Shown here: piece by piece, positions 1 through 7,927 of the stretch
Layout: each line of letters opens with the position of its first letter
Numbering within the stretch: position 1 is the stretch's first letter
NCBI RefSeq assembly: GCF_016918855.1
Contig: NZ_JADKYB010000009.1
Span: 62,001 to 126,000 of the forward strand
Source of the DNA: Actinacidiphila acididurans
GTDB lineage: Bacteria; Actinomycetota; Actinomycetes; Streptomycetales; Streptomycetaceae
Direction of reading: 5' to 3'
Length of the DNA stretch: 64,000 nt
Program-made: the position numbers and the translations under genes
The notes under the pieces: generated by a model
What the model was told of the DNA's origin: nothing
What the model saw: the letters and a program-made list of their open reading frames with translations, nothing else
Databases searched by the model: none

Positions 1-17
1 ATGACTGATGTCCGAAT

Positions 18-297
18 TTGACTCCGGGGATTGTGTCGGTTGCGCTGAGTGTGTGGTCTGTCCGCGTTCATGCCACCAAGCGCCGTTGGAGGTGCGGGGA
101 GGCCGAGTTCACCTGTCCGTGCTGCGGTGAAGGCCGGGCTCGGGAGGTGCTGCACGAAGCTGTGCTCATGCTGCCGCCGGGCGCCGCTGCCGAACTGCGG
201 GCACAGGTGGGTGAGTCTGGATGAGGTGCTGCTCGGGCGAACGCATCACGAGCCCATGCCGGACCGGGAGTTGGCCTGGTGGCATCGCAGGTGCTGA
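18..297 (+). pseudogene. Frameshifted small zinc-ribbon-like hypothetical protein
   Basis: Two overlapping frames together make one plausible protein. The first frame (from about 18 to 224) reads through a Cys-rich stretch with CPCCG followed by ARALVLHEA/LMLPP-like helix text and stops at 222-224. The next frame (to the stop at 295-297) continues with SLDEVLLGRTH and ends in WWHRRC. This order (CxxC knuckle, MLPP helix, LDE..L.RT, terminal WW) is that of a small hypothetical protein I recall from Streptomyces, so a one-base frameshift near 205-222 is inferred. The upstream end is close to the window edge, so the N-terminus may also be missing. Function unknown. Confidence 0.45.
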
Positions 298-927
298 CCG
301 TGTACGTGCCGTCCGACCGGCCGCTGAACATCGCTCGGCCCCGTCGGCACTGGTGTTCTCCCCGGGGATCCTGCCTGCGCGCACAGTCGCGTCCTGGCAT
401 GCCGCCGTCCTGAGGGAACCGCCGTGTTGCCTCACGGGACCGTGACTGCGCGGACCCCACGTTTCGGCAGGTCAGCACGATCCGTCGGCAGGCCACCCGG
501 GGGACGGACCAGTGGCAGGCCGGACCCTCGCCGGCCGGGCGGTGTGCCGGGGCGGGTGGGGCGGGTGGGTCGGTTGTGTGGTGTGCCGTCGTCCCCGGGG
601 CGATGGTTCGCTGCCCGGGGACGACGGCCGTGAGGGTGCCGCCGTGGCGGCGGGAGAGGCTGCCCGCAGCCCCTCCCCAGTCCCGCCACCCCTTCGGCCT
701 CGCAACCCCACAGTCCCGTGGTGCCGGGGGCCTCGTGGTGCCCGGTGGCCCGCGGCTCCTTCAGGCTGGCGGCCCCGCGGTCCCACAGTCCTGCGGCGCC
801 AGCGGCCTCCCGGCCTCCCGGCCTCCCGGCCTCCCGGCCTCCCGGCCTCCCGGCCTCCCGGTGGCCCGGTGGCCCGGTGGTGGGGTGGGCCGGGGGTCCG
901 AGGGGGGTGGCGATCCCGGTCGGGGGG
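298..927. other. Gene-free stretch with 8-bp tandem repeat
   Basis: I see no convincing gene here. Open frames on both strands are Pro/Arg/Gly-rich, typical of high-GC noncoding DNA. The one clear structure is the tandem repeat at 804-859. Confidence 0.5.
804..859. repeat. 8-bp tandem repeat, seven perfect copies
   Basis: The unit GGCCTCCC is repeated seven times without a mismatch, followed by a degenerate GGTGGCCC repeat. It lies just downstream of the end of the isocitrate lyase-family gene (transcribed leftward). Probably replication-slippage microsatellite DNA; no function is evident. Confidence 0.9.
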
Positions 928-1686
928 TTAGTTGCGGAGGGGTTCGATGGCGGTTTTGAGGTCGGCGAGGGCGGCGCGGTAGAAGCGGGGGCCGTAGGTG
1001 ACGCGGGCGACGCCCATGGCGCGCAGGGTGGGCAGGTCGAGTTGGTCGCTGCTGTTGCCGTTGATGGGGGCGGGGATTTCGGCGACGAGGGTGGCCAGGT
1101 CGTCTTTCTGGCGGACGCCGATGGGGTAGATGCAGTCGGCGCCGGCTTCGCGGTAGAGGCGGCCGCGGCGGATCGCTTCGGCGACGCGCTGGTCCTCGGG
1201 GATGCCGGAGGGGGGCAGGAAGGTGTCGACGCGGGCGTTGATGACCAGGGGGATACCGGCGTCGTCGGCGGCGGAGCGGACGTCGGCGAGCCACTGGGCG
1301 TGGGCCTGGGCGTCGCTCAGGCCGCCGGCCTTGTGGTCGGTGTCCTCCAGGTTGCAGCCCACGGCGCCGGTTTCCAGGAGCCGGTCGACCAGTTCACGCG
1401 GCTGCAGGCCGTAGCCGGCTTCGGCGTCCACGGTGACCGGTACGGGGACGGCGCGGGCGATCCGGGCGGCGGCGGCGAACATTTCCTGCCAGGGGGCGCC
1501 CTCGCCGTCGGGCCAGCCCAGCATCGCCGAGATCGCGGCGCTGGCGGTGGCCACGGCGGGGAATCCCGCGTCGGCCACGACCTTGGCGCTGGCCGCGTCC
1601 CAGGCGTTGGGCAGTACGAGCATCTCTCCGCTGTGCAGCTCACGGAGCTTGTCGGCCAGAGTTTTCAGGTCCGCCGCGTCAGCCAT
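928..1686 (-). CDS. Isocitrate lyase/PEP mutase family protein
   Basis: This 252-residue protein belongs to the ICL/PEP-mutase TIM-barrel superfamily, whose members make or break C-C or P-C bonds next to a carboxylate. Visible landmarks are the N-terminal PNAWDAASAKVVADAG segment, the SAAISAMLGWPDGE loop, VTVDAEAGYG in the middle (metal-binding acidic loop) and GCNLEDTDH. The lyase motif KKCGH of true isocitrate lyases is absent, so it is one of the many small uncharacterised members (methylisocitrate lyase or oxaloacetate hydrolase-like). The ATG at 1686 is chosen over an in-frame upstream start because GGAGG sits 7 bases before it. It stands alone at the left edge of the polyketide cluster, and a pathway role is unproven. 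Confidence 0.8.
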   Translation of the reverse strand: MADAADLKTLADKLRELHSGEMLVLPNAWDAASAKVVADAGFPAVATASAAISAMLGWPDGEGAPWQEMFAAAARIARAVPVPVTVDAEAGYGLQPRELVDRLLETGAVGCNLEDTDHKAGGLSDAQAHAQWLADVRSAADDAGIPLVINARVDTFLPPSGIPEDQRVAEAIRRGRLYREAGADCIYPIGVRQKDDLATLVAEIPAPINGNSSDQLDLPTLRAMGVARVTYGPRFYRAALADLKTAIEPLRN

Positions 1687-2257
1687 CGAAAACCTCCACG
1701 TCACAACAGACGGCACGTCATAAAAAGGGCCAGGTCACGGTTCCCGCCCCGGCCCGCCCCGCCGGCCCTCGGCGGCCGGTGGTGCGGCCGCTTGTGGGTG
1801 CGGGTCGTGCATGGGGGGTGACCTCCGGGATGGATGGACACCGCCGGTGCCGGAAAATCGTCGGCCCGCAGGCCCGTCTCCCGGTCCCTGTGGCCGCACC
1901 GGCGTGTCACCGGCCGCAAAACGGCCCGCCGCGCCCCTTGCAGGGGGTTCGGCGTGCCGGCGCCGCAGGCAAGGGGCCGGCCGCGTACGGGTGGTTGACG
2001 GACAGCCAGCCGCCGTGACCGTGAGTGATGCTAGCACGGTGCGGGGCCCCCGCCCCGGCCGGCAACCCCCGGCCGGCCGCATCCCGCCCGCACCCACCGG
2101 CCCGCGGCTCCGCACGTATCCGTGCCTGCGTCTGTTCCCGCGTCATCTGTGCGTATCTGGGCCCTGTGCCGGTGTGCGGGGGTGCTGCCCTCGAGGGGTG
2201 CTGCCTTCGGCCGGGGGGCGGGGGACGGCACGGCCGGCGCATCCGGCCCCCTTTTTT
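1687..2257. other. Gene-free stretch
   Basis: About 570 bases between the isocitrate lyase-family gene and the DUF6193 pseudogene. Frames on both strands are Arg/Pro-rich and show no domain I recognise. The bases just right of 1686 should hold the promoter of the leftward gene, but no clear -35/-10 pair was seen. Confidence 0.4.
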
Positions 2258-2743
2258 TCAGCAGGCCGGGCCGCGGGCCGGGGGGATGACCGGGGCGGGG
2301 CCGGGAGGCAGCAGGCCGACGGCCATGGCCACCGCTTCCCCGGCGGTGGCGGCCTGGCCGGCCGGGGTGAAGGGGTGGCGCCGGTGGACGGTGAAGCCGC
2401 CGGTGTGCAGGGGGCGGATCGCGCCGCCGTGTACGGCCCAGGGGTAGCTGGTGCAGCTGCTGAACCACAACGTGAAGTGGCTGGTGAACGGGTACAGGCG
2501 CCGCAACTGCGGGGCCGCGCTTGCTGCCCGGAACACGGCGAGGATGTCCGGTCAGGGCGTCCCGGGCCTTCGGATCTCGTGCACCTCGCGCCGCCACTGC
2601 CATATCAGGGCAAGGCTCTGCCACCGGGCGTCGACGGTGTCGGCCGGACCGCGTCCGCGGGCTGCGGCCGTGTCGGGCAGGACGGGCCGGGCAGGCAGCG
2701 GCCGCCCCGCGGCCGAGGGCTGATTGCTCGTGTCCACCGTCAC
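2258..2743 (-). pseudogene. DUF6193-like protein, frameshifted
   Basis: An N-terminal piece starts at a GTG at 2743 with AGGAG just upstream and reads to DARWQSLALIWQWRREV before stopping near 2552. A second frame then reads PDILAVFRAASAAPQLRRLY, PFTSHFTLWFSSCTSYPW and a C-terminal segment ending near 2258. Together these match the layout of the DUF6193 family I remember (aromatic helix, LRxLFPFxSH, SxxTxYPW, AxTAEEAV). A single frameshift around 2545-2560 separates them. The family has no known function. The sequence looks recently broken, since codon use in both halves is still normal. Confidence 0.6.
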
Positions 2744-3222
2744 AGTCTCCTGCGGCCTGCCTGTTAACGGGACCGCGGCCGGGGCCGGACGCGGCGAGCC
2801 GTTACCACGGGCCCGGCCGGCCGAAGGGAACTGGCCGGGGGGCTGGGCGTCCTGCGGATCCAGGAGAGCCCAGGAGCCCAGGAGCCCAGGTGTTCAGGTG
2901 TCCAGGCGTGTCGGGCCGAGGGCGGTGCCGGTGATCGTCCGCCGCGGCACCCAGCGCCGTCCCCGGCACGGCGCCCACCCCGGCGCGGTGCCCCCCGGGT
3001 TCGGTGCCGGTCCGGGTACGTACCGGTGGCCGACCGGGCGGGGCTTGGCCTGGCTGCGCGGCTTGCGTCGCCTTGCCGATCCGCGGGGCGACGGGGGGAG
3101 TCTGCGGGCCGGGATGCACGGGGCTTGCGCAGGGGCCTGCCTGCTGCCTGCCGGGTCGTTCTCCGGCCGGTCGGCTTGCTGCGCCGGCCGCCTCGCGGGC
3201 GACCGGGACGCATATTGTCGGC
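2744..3222. other. Gene-free stretch with short repeats
   Basis: No supported gene. A run of imperfect CCCAGGAG units lies around 2865-2905. The remainder is GC-rich with Arg/Pro-rich frames only. Confidence 0.4.
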
Positions 3223-3684
3223 TCAGGGCGGCGGCTCGGCCTCCAGGAAGCCGCGGATCTCGCCGGCCAGGTTGCGCATGTCCTCACCAGGAGCGTGTTC
3301 CGTCGTCACCTCGAAACGCCACTGGTCGTCGGGGAACCGGTCGTGCAGTCCCCAGACCAGGCGGACGCGCCGTCCTGCGTGATCTGCCGTCAGCGTCAGA
3401 TCCCCTTCCAGCGAGCGCCAGGTCCGCGTACCGCTCCAGCCCCGGAAGTCCTCGGCCAGCCCGGTCAGGAAGACATCCAGTCCGTCACCGCGCCAGGTTC
3501 TCACCACGACCTGGATCTGTACCGCATCGCTGCGGGCTGTCACAAGGAAGTCCCGCATCGGATCGTCCCGCTCCTGGGGGAAGGACCGCGTCAGCCCGTG
3601 AAAGCGCAGGCCGACCGCTCCCGCGCCGCCCCCGCCCACACGGACGGCCGCACCCGTCCCGCCCTCCTCCTGCTGCTGCCGCAC
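3223..3684 (-). CDS. DUF6228-like hypothetical protein
   Basis: A 153-residue protein resembling the DUF6228 family: a beta-rich N-terminal part, then GDGLDVFLTGLAEDFRGW, then WRSLEGDLTLTADH and a final helix GEDMRNLAGEIRGFLEAE. Function unknown. The assigned start is a GTG at 3684, preceded by a weak ribosome site. A methionine 42 residues in (PMRDF) is another candidate but would remove part of the first strands. It lies leftward, upstream of the polyketide cluster, with no partner gene. Confidence 0.6.
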   Translation of the reverse strand: MRQQQEEGGTGAAVRVGGGGAGAVGLRFHGLTRSFPQERDDPMRDFLVTARSDAVQIQVVVRTWRGDGLDVFLTGLAEDFRGWSGTRTWRSLEGDLTLTADHAGRRVRLVWGLHDRFPDDQWRFEVTTEHAPGEDMRNLAGEIRGFLEAEPPP

Positions 3685-4519
3685 GGGAGCAGGCTACGGA
3701 CCCGCAGACGGTCACCACCAGGGAATATCACCCGCTTGCGGACTACCGCTTCACGGTTCGCCGCCGCAAGGCCCGCGTGGGAAAAACACCGGGCCGGAAA
3801 GGGCAACCGGGCCGTTCGCCGATTCTTTCGGCCCGATTGTATTTCGTGACGGGTGCTGATTTCACGGTCACTCAATTGCCCCGGGTGGCGGTGCCGGGCC
3901 CGGGGGTGGCCGTCGCCGTGGCGGTGGTGGGGCTGCGTGGGTGCCGGGTGCCGGGGGGCCGGGACCGGTCGGCCTGCATGTGGTGGGGCGTCCCCTGTGC
4001 GGTTCGTGCTTCGCTCCGCCCTGTCCTGCCTGCCCTTCCCTGCCTTGCCTTGCCTTGCCCGGGCCTGTTGTGCCCATGTCCCGGGCCCGGTCCGGTCTCG
4101 TGTCTGGCCGATGGTGTGGGCGGGCCGTGTGCGCCGTCTGCCGGGTGGCTGGCGTGGGCTGCGGGGGCGGCCCGGGGTGCGGCCGTTGTCCGCCGTTGCG
4201 GGCTTCCGGGGGCTGTCGGGGAGGAATAGGACGGGGGGGGAATTCGGGGGGTTGTCGGGGGTCGAGCAGGGCTCCAGGGGGCGTCGAGACTTTTGCCTAT
4301 CGTGGGACAGCGGGTCCCTTTGGCCGGCAGGGACGGAAAAAGAGAGTTCACGTCGGTTCACGCCGGAAGTGCACGCCGATTCACCCGCTCACGCCCCGCC
4401 CCCCACCCAGTCCACGTTCAGCGCACGTTCGGCTCGCGTCGTGTTCCTGGGCCGGTGGCCGGTTGGTGCCGGGTGGGGGTTGTTCAGGAATGTGTCCATG
4501 TCGTCGTACCGGAGGAAAC
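3685..4519. other. Long intergenic region upstream of the O-methyltransferase
   Basis: About 830 bases between divergent genes, so both promoters should lie here. A CCTTGCC-type pyrimidine repeat spans about 4025-4066. Short AT-richer patches at 3720-3860 and 4225-4350 are candidates for promoter DNA, but no convincing -35/-10 hexamers were found. No gene is supported. Confidence 0.4.
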
Positions 4520-5605
4520 ATGCCCGCTTTGCCGCCCCCGTCAGTCGTCCGGGCCGTGGACAGTGCCCGGGCGGATCTGCAACGGGCTTCACGGGATCTG
4601 GCGCCGGCTCCGTTCGCGCTGCTGGAGCTGGTGATGGGTTCGATGGTCACGCAGGCGCTGTATGTGGCTGCGGAGTTGCGGATTGCCGAGGTGCTGGCCC
4701 AGGGGCCGTTGCCGCCGGCTGCGATTGCGCAGCGGGTGGAGGCCAGCCAGGACGCGGTGGCGCGGTTGCTGCGGCTGCTGGCCAGTTACCAGGTCTTCGA
4801 GCAGCGCGCCGACGGTACGTATGCGCTCACGCCGATGGCCGATGCGCTGCGCGCGGATCACCCGGTGTCGATGCGGGACATCGCGGTGCTGATGGGCCAC
4901 CCGATCCACTGGGAGGACTGGAGCCAGCTCCTGGAGGCGGTGGTGACGGGCGAGCCGTCCTTGCCGAAGCTGCGCGGGATGGGGGCGTTTGAGTACCTGG
5001 AGCACAACGCGGAGTACGGTCAGGTGTTCATCAAGGGTATGGGGGCGATCTCGGACACCGAGACCGGGCCGGTGCTTTCGGCGTACGACTTCGCCGGTTT
5101 CGGCACGGTGGTGGACTTCTGCGGCGGCCGCGGCGGGCTGCTGGCCGGGATCCTCCAGCAGGCACCGCAGGTGCGGGGGATCCTGTCCGACCCGCGGGTC
5201 GCCGGCAACGGCGCGGCGCAGTTCCTGGCCGAGCAGGGCGTGGACGGGCGGTGCACCACCGTCGACGGGGGCCTGTTCGACCCGGTGGTCACCGGCGGCG
5301 ACGCCTACGTCCTCAAGCACATCGTCCACGACTGGCCCGAGGAGCAGGCCCTGCAGATCCTGCGCAACGTGCGGGCGGCGATCAAACCGGACGGCAAGCT
5401 GCTGCTGATCGAGATGGTGCTCCCCGAGCAGGGCAACGCCCCCCACTCCGGCAAGCTCGTCGACATGTGGCTGATGCTCCTGGTCGGCGGCAAGGAACGC
5501 ACCCCCTCCCAGTACACCGACCTGCTGGCCCGGGCCGGCTTCAAGCTCGAACGCATCGTGGAGACCGCCGCCGCGGTGTCCATCGTCGAGGCCATCCCCG
5601 TCTGA
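4520..5605 (+). CDS. SAM-dependent O-methyltransferase (aromatic polyketide type)
   Basis: This 361-residue enzyme has the two-part build of small-molecule O-methyltransferases (DnrK/TcmO/hydroxyneurosporene-type). An N-terminal winged-helix dimerisation domain (about residues 25-110, PAAIAQRVEASQDAVARLLR) is followed by a Rossmann-like SAM domain with VVDFCGGRGGLLAGIL as motif I (near residue 196) and LKHIVHDWPEEQALQIL, the usual catalytic His-Asp region. It probably methylates a phenol or carboxylate of the polyketide in the cytosol. GGAGG at 4511-4515 sets the ATG at 4520. It is the only rightward gene at this end of the cluster and faces the FAD oxygenase across a shared terminator. Methylation site cannot be deduced. 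Confidence 0.88.
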   Translation: MPALPPPSVVRAVDSARADLQRASRDLAPAPFALLELVMGSMVTQALYVAAELRIAEVLAQGPLPPAAIAQRVEASQDAVARLLRLLASYQVFEQRADGTYALTPMADALRADHPVSMRDIAVLMGHPIHWEDWSQLLEAVVTGEPSLPKLRGMGAFEYLEHNAEYGQVFIKGMGAISDTETGPVLSAYDFAGFGTVVDFCGGRGGLLAGILQQAPQVRGILSDPRVAGNGAAQFLAEQGVDGRCTTVDGGLFDPVVTGGDAYVLKHIVHDWPEEQALQILRNVRAAIKPDGKLLLIEMVLPEQGNAPHSGKLVDMWLMLLVGGKERTPSQYTDLLARAGFKLERIVETAAAVSIVEAIPV

Positions 5606-5690
5606 CCTGTCCCGGCTTTTGTACGGGGGCGGCATGGGGTGGGGTGCCGGGGGCAGGCGGGCGGGTGGGACGGCGGCAGGGCAGAAAAAG

Positions 5691-5754
5691 GCGGGGCCGG
5701 GGCCCGTTGCGGGTACGCGCATCCTCGTACCCGGGATCGGGGCCCCGGCCCCGC
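5691..5754. terminator. Bidirectional terminator hairpin
   Basis: Perfect 15-bp arms at 5691-5705 and 5740-5754, enclosing a second stem (CGGGTACG/CGTACCCG). An A5 run at 5685-5689 gives a U-tract for leftward transcripts. It separates the converging O-methyltransferase and FAD monooxygenase genes. Confidence 0.8.
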
Positions 5755-5788
5755 GGCATGCGGACCGCACGGCGGGCCTGGTGGTGTG

Positions 5789-7450
5789 TCAGACGGAGGG
5801 GCCGAACCAGCGTTCCAGGGCGGCGTGCAGGTCTTTCAGGCCCGCGCCCCCGGCGGCCTCGGGGGTGCCGGCCCAGGCGACGTAGCCGTCGGGGCGGACC
5901 AGGACGGCGGTGGCACCGGCCAGGATCCGCGCCCAGCCGTCCTTCCCGTCCTCGGAGGTGAGGGTGAGGGTGGTGGTGTCGACGCGGCCGTGCCAGCCGG
6001 CTGCTTCCCGGCGTACGTCCGCGTTGTCGGCCAGGTCGAGCAGCACGCCGCGGGCGGCGTGGAGGAGCGACGCGATCCGGACCCCGCCGGCACCGTCGCC
6101 ACTGCCGGCACCGTCGCCCGCACCGTTGCCGCCGTTGCCGGTGTTGCCGGTGTTGCCGGGGGCGGGGGTGAGGGGGCGTGGGGGGAAGCGGCGGCCGGTC
6201 AGGGGGTGGAGGGTCTCGTCCGGGCTGTCGCCGGAACGGTCGCGGGGGCCGTCGGGGGTGTCGGGGGTTTCGGTGGTGGGGTCGTAGCGCAGGTCGGTGT
6301 GGCTGACGATGCCGGCGAGGTGGCGTTTGACGTCGTCGTACTGGATGAGTTCGCGGAACAGTTCGCGCAGGGGTTCGGATTCGGTGCCGCCGAGGTAGAC
6401 GGTGCCCTGGGCGCGGGTGTTCATCAGCAGGCGGCGGCCGGCGGCGTGGCGTTCGGTGTGGTAGGTGTCGAGCAGGTCGTGGGGGGCGTGGCCGCCGATG
6501 ACGGCGGCGAGTTTCCAGCCGAGGTTGGCCGCGTCCTGGACGCCGGTGCTCAGGCCCTGGCCGCCGGCGGGCAGGTGGATGTGGGCGGCGTCGCCGGCCA
6601 GCAGGACGCGGCCGCGGCGGTAGGTGTCGGCCTGGCGGGTGGCGTCGGTGAAGGAGCTGACCCAGTCGGCGCGGGCGGCGGAGATGTCCTCGCCGGTGAT
6701 GTGCTGCCAGGCGGCGGCGACTTCGGTGAAGGTGATGTCGTGCCCGCGGTCGGGGGCGGGGGTGCCGTCGGGGCAGACGATGATGCGGTCGACACCGGCG
6801 GTGAGGGGGGCGGCCATGACCATGCCGCGGGGGGTGCGTTCGCCCAGGGGGCGGTGGCGCAGGGGGACGCCGCTGATGTCGGCGAGATACATGCCGCGGG
6901 TGGCGTCGGTGCCGGGGAAGGCGAAGCCGGCCGCTGCCCGTACCCGGCTGGAGCCGCCGTCGCACCCGACCAGCCACCCCGCGGCCAGGCGGCGGGTGTG
7001 TCCGTGGGGGTCGCGGACGGTCAGGTGCACGGCGTCGCCGGTGAGGAAGCCGTCGTCCAGGGAGAGGAATTCCCAGCCGCGGCGGATGTCGGCGCCCAGT
7101 TCGCCGGCCCAGTCCTCCAGGACCTTCTCGGTCAGGGACTGGGGGATGCCGCGGGCCCCGAAGTGGGCGTCGGGCAGGGCGGTGAAGTCGAACACGGTCC
7201 CGCCGAAGTGACCCATCGGGGAGGTCTCGACGCTGGGCCCCTGCCCGAAGCGGGGCAGCAGTCCGCGGGCGTCGAAGATTTCCATGGCGCGGGCGGTGAA
7301 GCCCAGCCCGCGGGACTGCCCGGTGGGCGCGGCCAGTTTGTCCAGTACGACGACGCGTGCCCCGCCAAGGCGCAGTTCGCCGGCGAGCATCAGTCCGGTC
7401 GGTCCGGCGCCGACGACGATGACGTCGGCGTCCGCCGCTGTGGCTGCCAT
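5789..7450 (-). CDS. FAD-dependent aromatic polyketide monooxygenase (A)
   Basis: A 553-residue class A flavoprotein hydroxylase of the RdmE/PgaE/JadH kind that hydroxylates polycyclic phenols with NAD(P)H and O2. It shows the FAD-binding GAGPTGLMLAGEL near residue 14, the GCDGGSSRVR (DG motif) region, and GDAAHIHLPAGGQGLSTGVQ that binds the FAD ribityl. A C-terminal thioredoxin-like domain ends in LVRPDGYVAWAG. Between the substrate and C-terminal domains is a Gly/Asn-rich low-complexity linker (GNTGNTGNGGNGAGDGAG). The ATG at 7450 has GGAAGG upstream. A 480-base gap with a large hairpin separates it from the next oxygenase, so it may have its own promoter. Substrate position is unknown. Confidence 0.9.
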   Translation of the reverse strand: MAATAADADVIVVGAGPTGLMLAGELRLGGARVVVLDKLAAPTGQSRGLGFTARAMEIFDARGLLPRFGQGPSVETSPMGHFGGTVFDFTALPDAHFGARGIPQSLTEKVLEDWAGELGADIRRGWEFLSLDDGFLTGDAVHLTVRDPHGHTRRLAAGWLVGCDGGSSRVRAAAGFAFPGTDATRGMYLADISGVPLRHRPLGERTPRGMVMAAPLTAGVDRIIVCPDGTPAPDRGHDITFTEVAAAWQHITGEDISAARADWVSSFTDATRQADTYRRGRVLLAGDAAHIHLPAGGQGLSTGVQDAANLGWKLAAVIGGHAPHDLLDTYHTERHAAGRRLLMNTRAQGTVYLGGTESEPLRELFRELIQYDDVKRHLAGIVSHTDLRYDPTTETPDTPDGPRDRSGDSPDETLHPLTGRRFPPRPLTPAPGNTGNTGNGGNGAGDGAGSGDGAGGVRIASLLHAARGVLLDLADNADVRREAAGWHGRVDTTTLTLTSEDGKDGWARILAGATAVLVRPDGYVAWAGTPEAAGGAGLKDLHAALERWFGPSV

Positions 7451-7927
7451 GGGATGTCCCTTCCAAGGTGACGGGCCCAAGGGGATGGGCGAAGAACTTC
7501 TGATGCGGCGCGGTGGTACGGCGCCGCGGTGCGGCCCTGGCCTGGTGCGGCGTGGTGGTGGACCGCCGGCCCGGTGCACGCGTTGCGTACGCGTGCACCG
7601 GGCCGGCGCTCCACCGGGCCGTGGCCGTGGCAGGGGCCGTGGCGGGGGCAGGGGCGCTGTGGTGCTGCGGTCGCGGGTCCGGGCCGGTGGGTACGGGCGC
7701 CCGCACAGCGCCCGCACCCACCGCTCGTCCCTGCCGGTCCGCATCCCGGTCCGCATCCCGGTCCGCATCCCGGTCCGGGCCGGTCGCTGCGGGGCCCCTG
7801 CCGGTCCTGCCGGGTGCGACCGGATACGTGTGCCGTTCGGGATGCCGTCCGGGGTGCCGTTCGGGGTGCCGTTCGGGGGGCCGGTGGTGGCCGGCCGGGG
7901 GCGGTGCCTCGGGGGAGTGTGCGCGGG
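7451..7927. other. Intergenic region with hairpin and 12-bp repeats
   Basis: Separates two leftward oxygenase genes. It contains the 20-bp inverted repeat at 7564-7608, a tandem GTCCGCATCCCG repeat (12-bp unit, about 7737-7780) and a GTTCGGGGTGCC-type 12-bp repeat at about 7835-7885. No gene is supported. Confidence 0.6.
7564..7608. promoter_or_regulatory. Perfect 20-bp inverted repeat
   Basis: Arms 7564-7583 and 7589-7608 are perfectly complementary around a 5-base loop. There is no U-tract on either side, so it may be a transcript-end or processing stem after the upstream oxygenase gene, or an operator for the downstream one. Confidence 0.6.
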
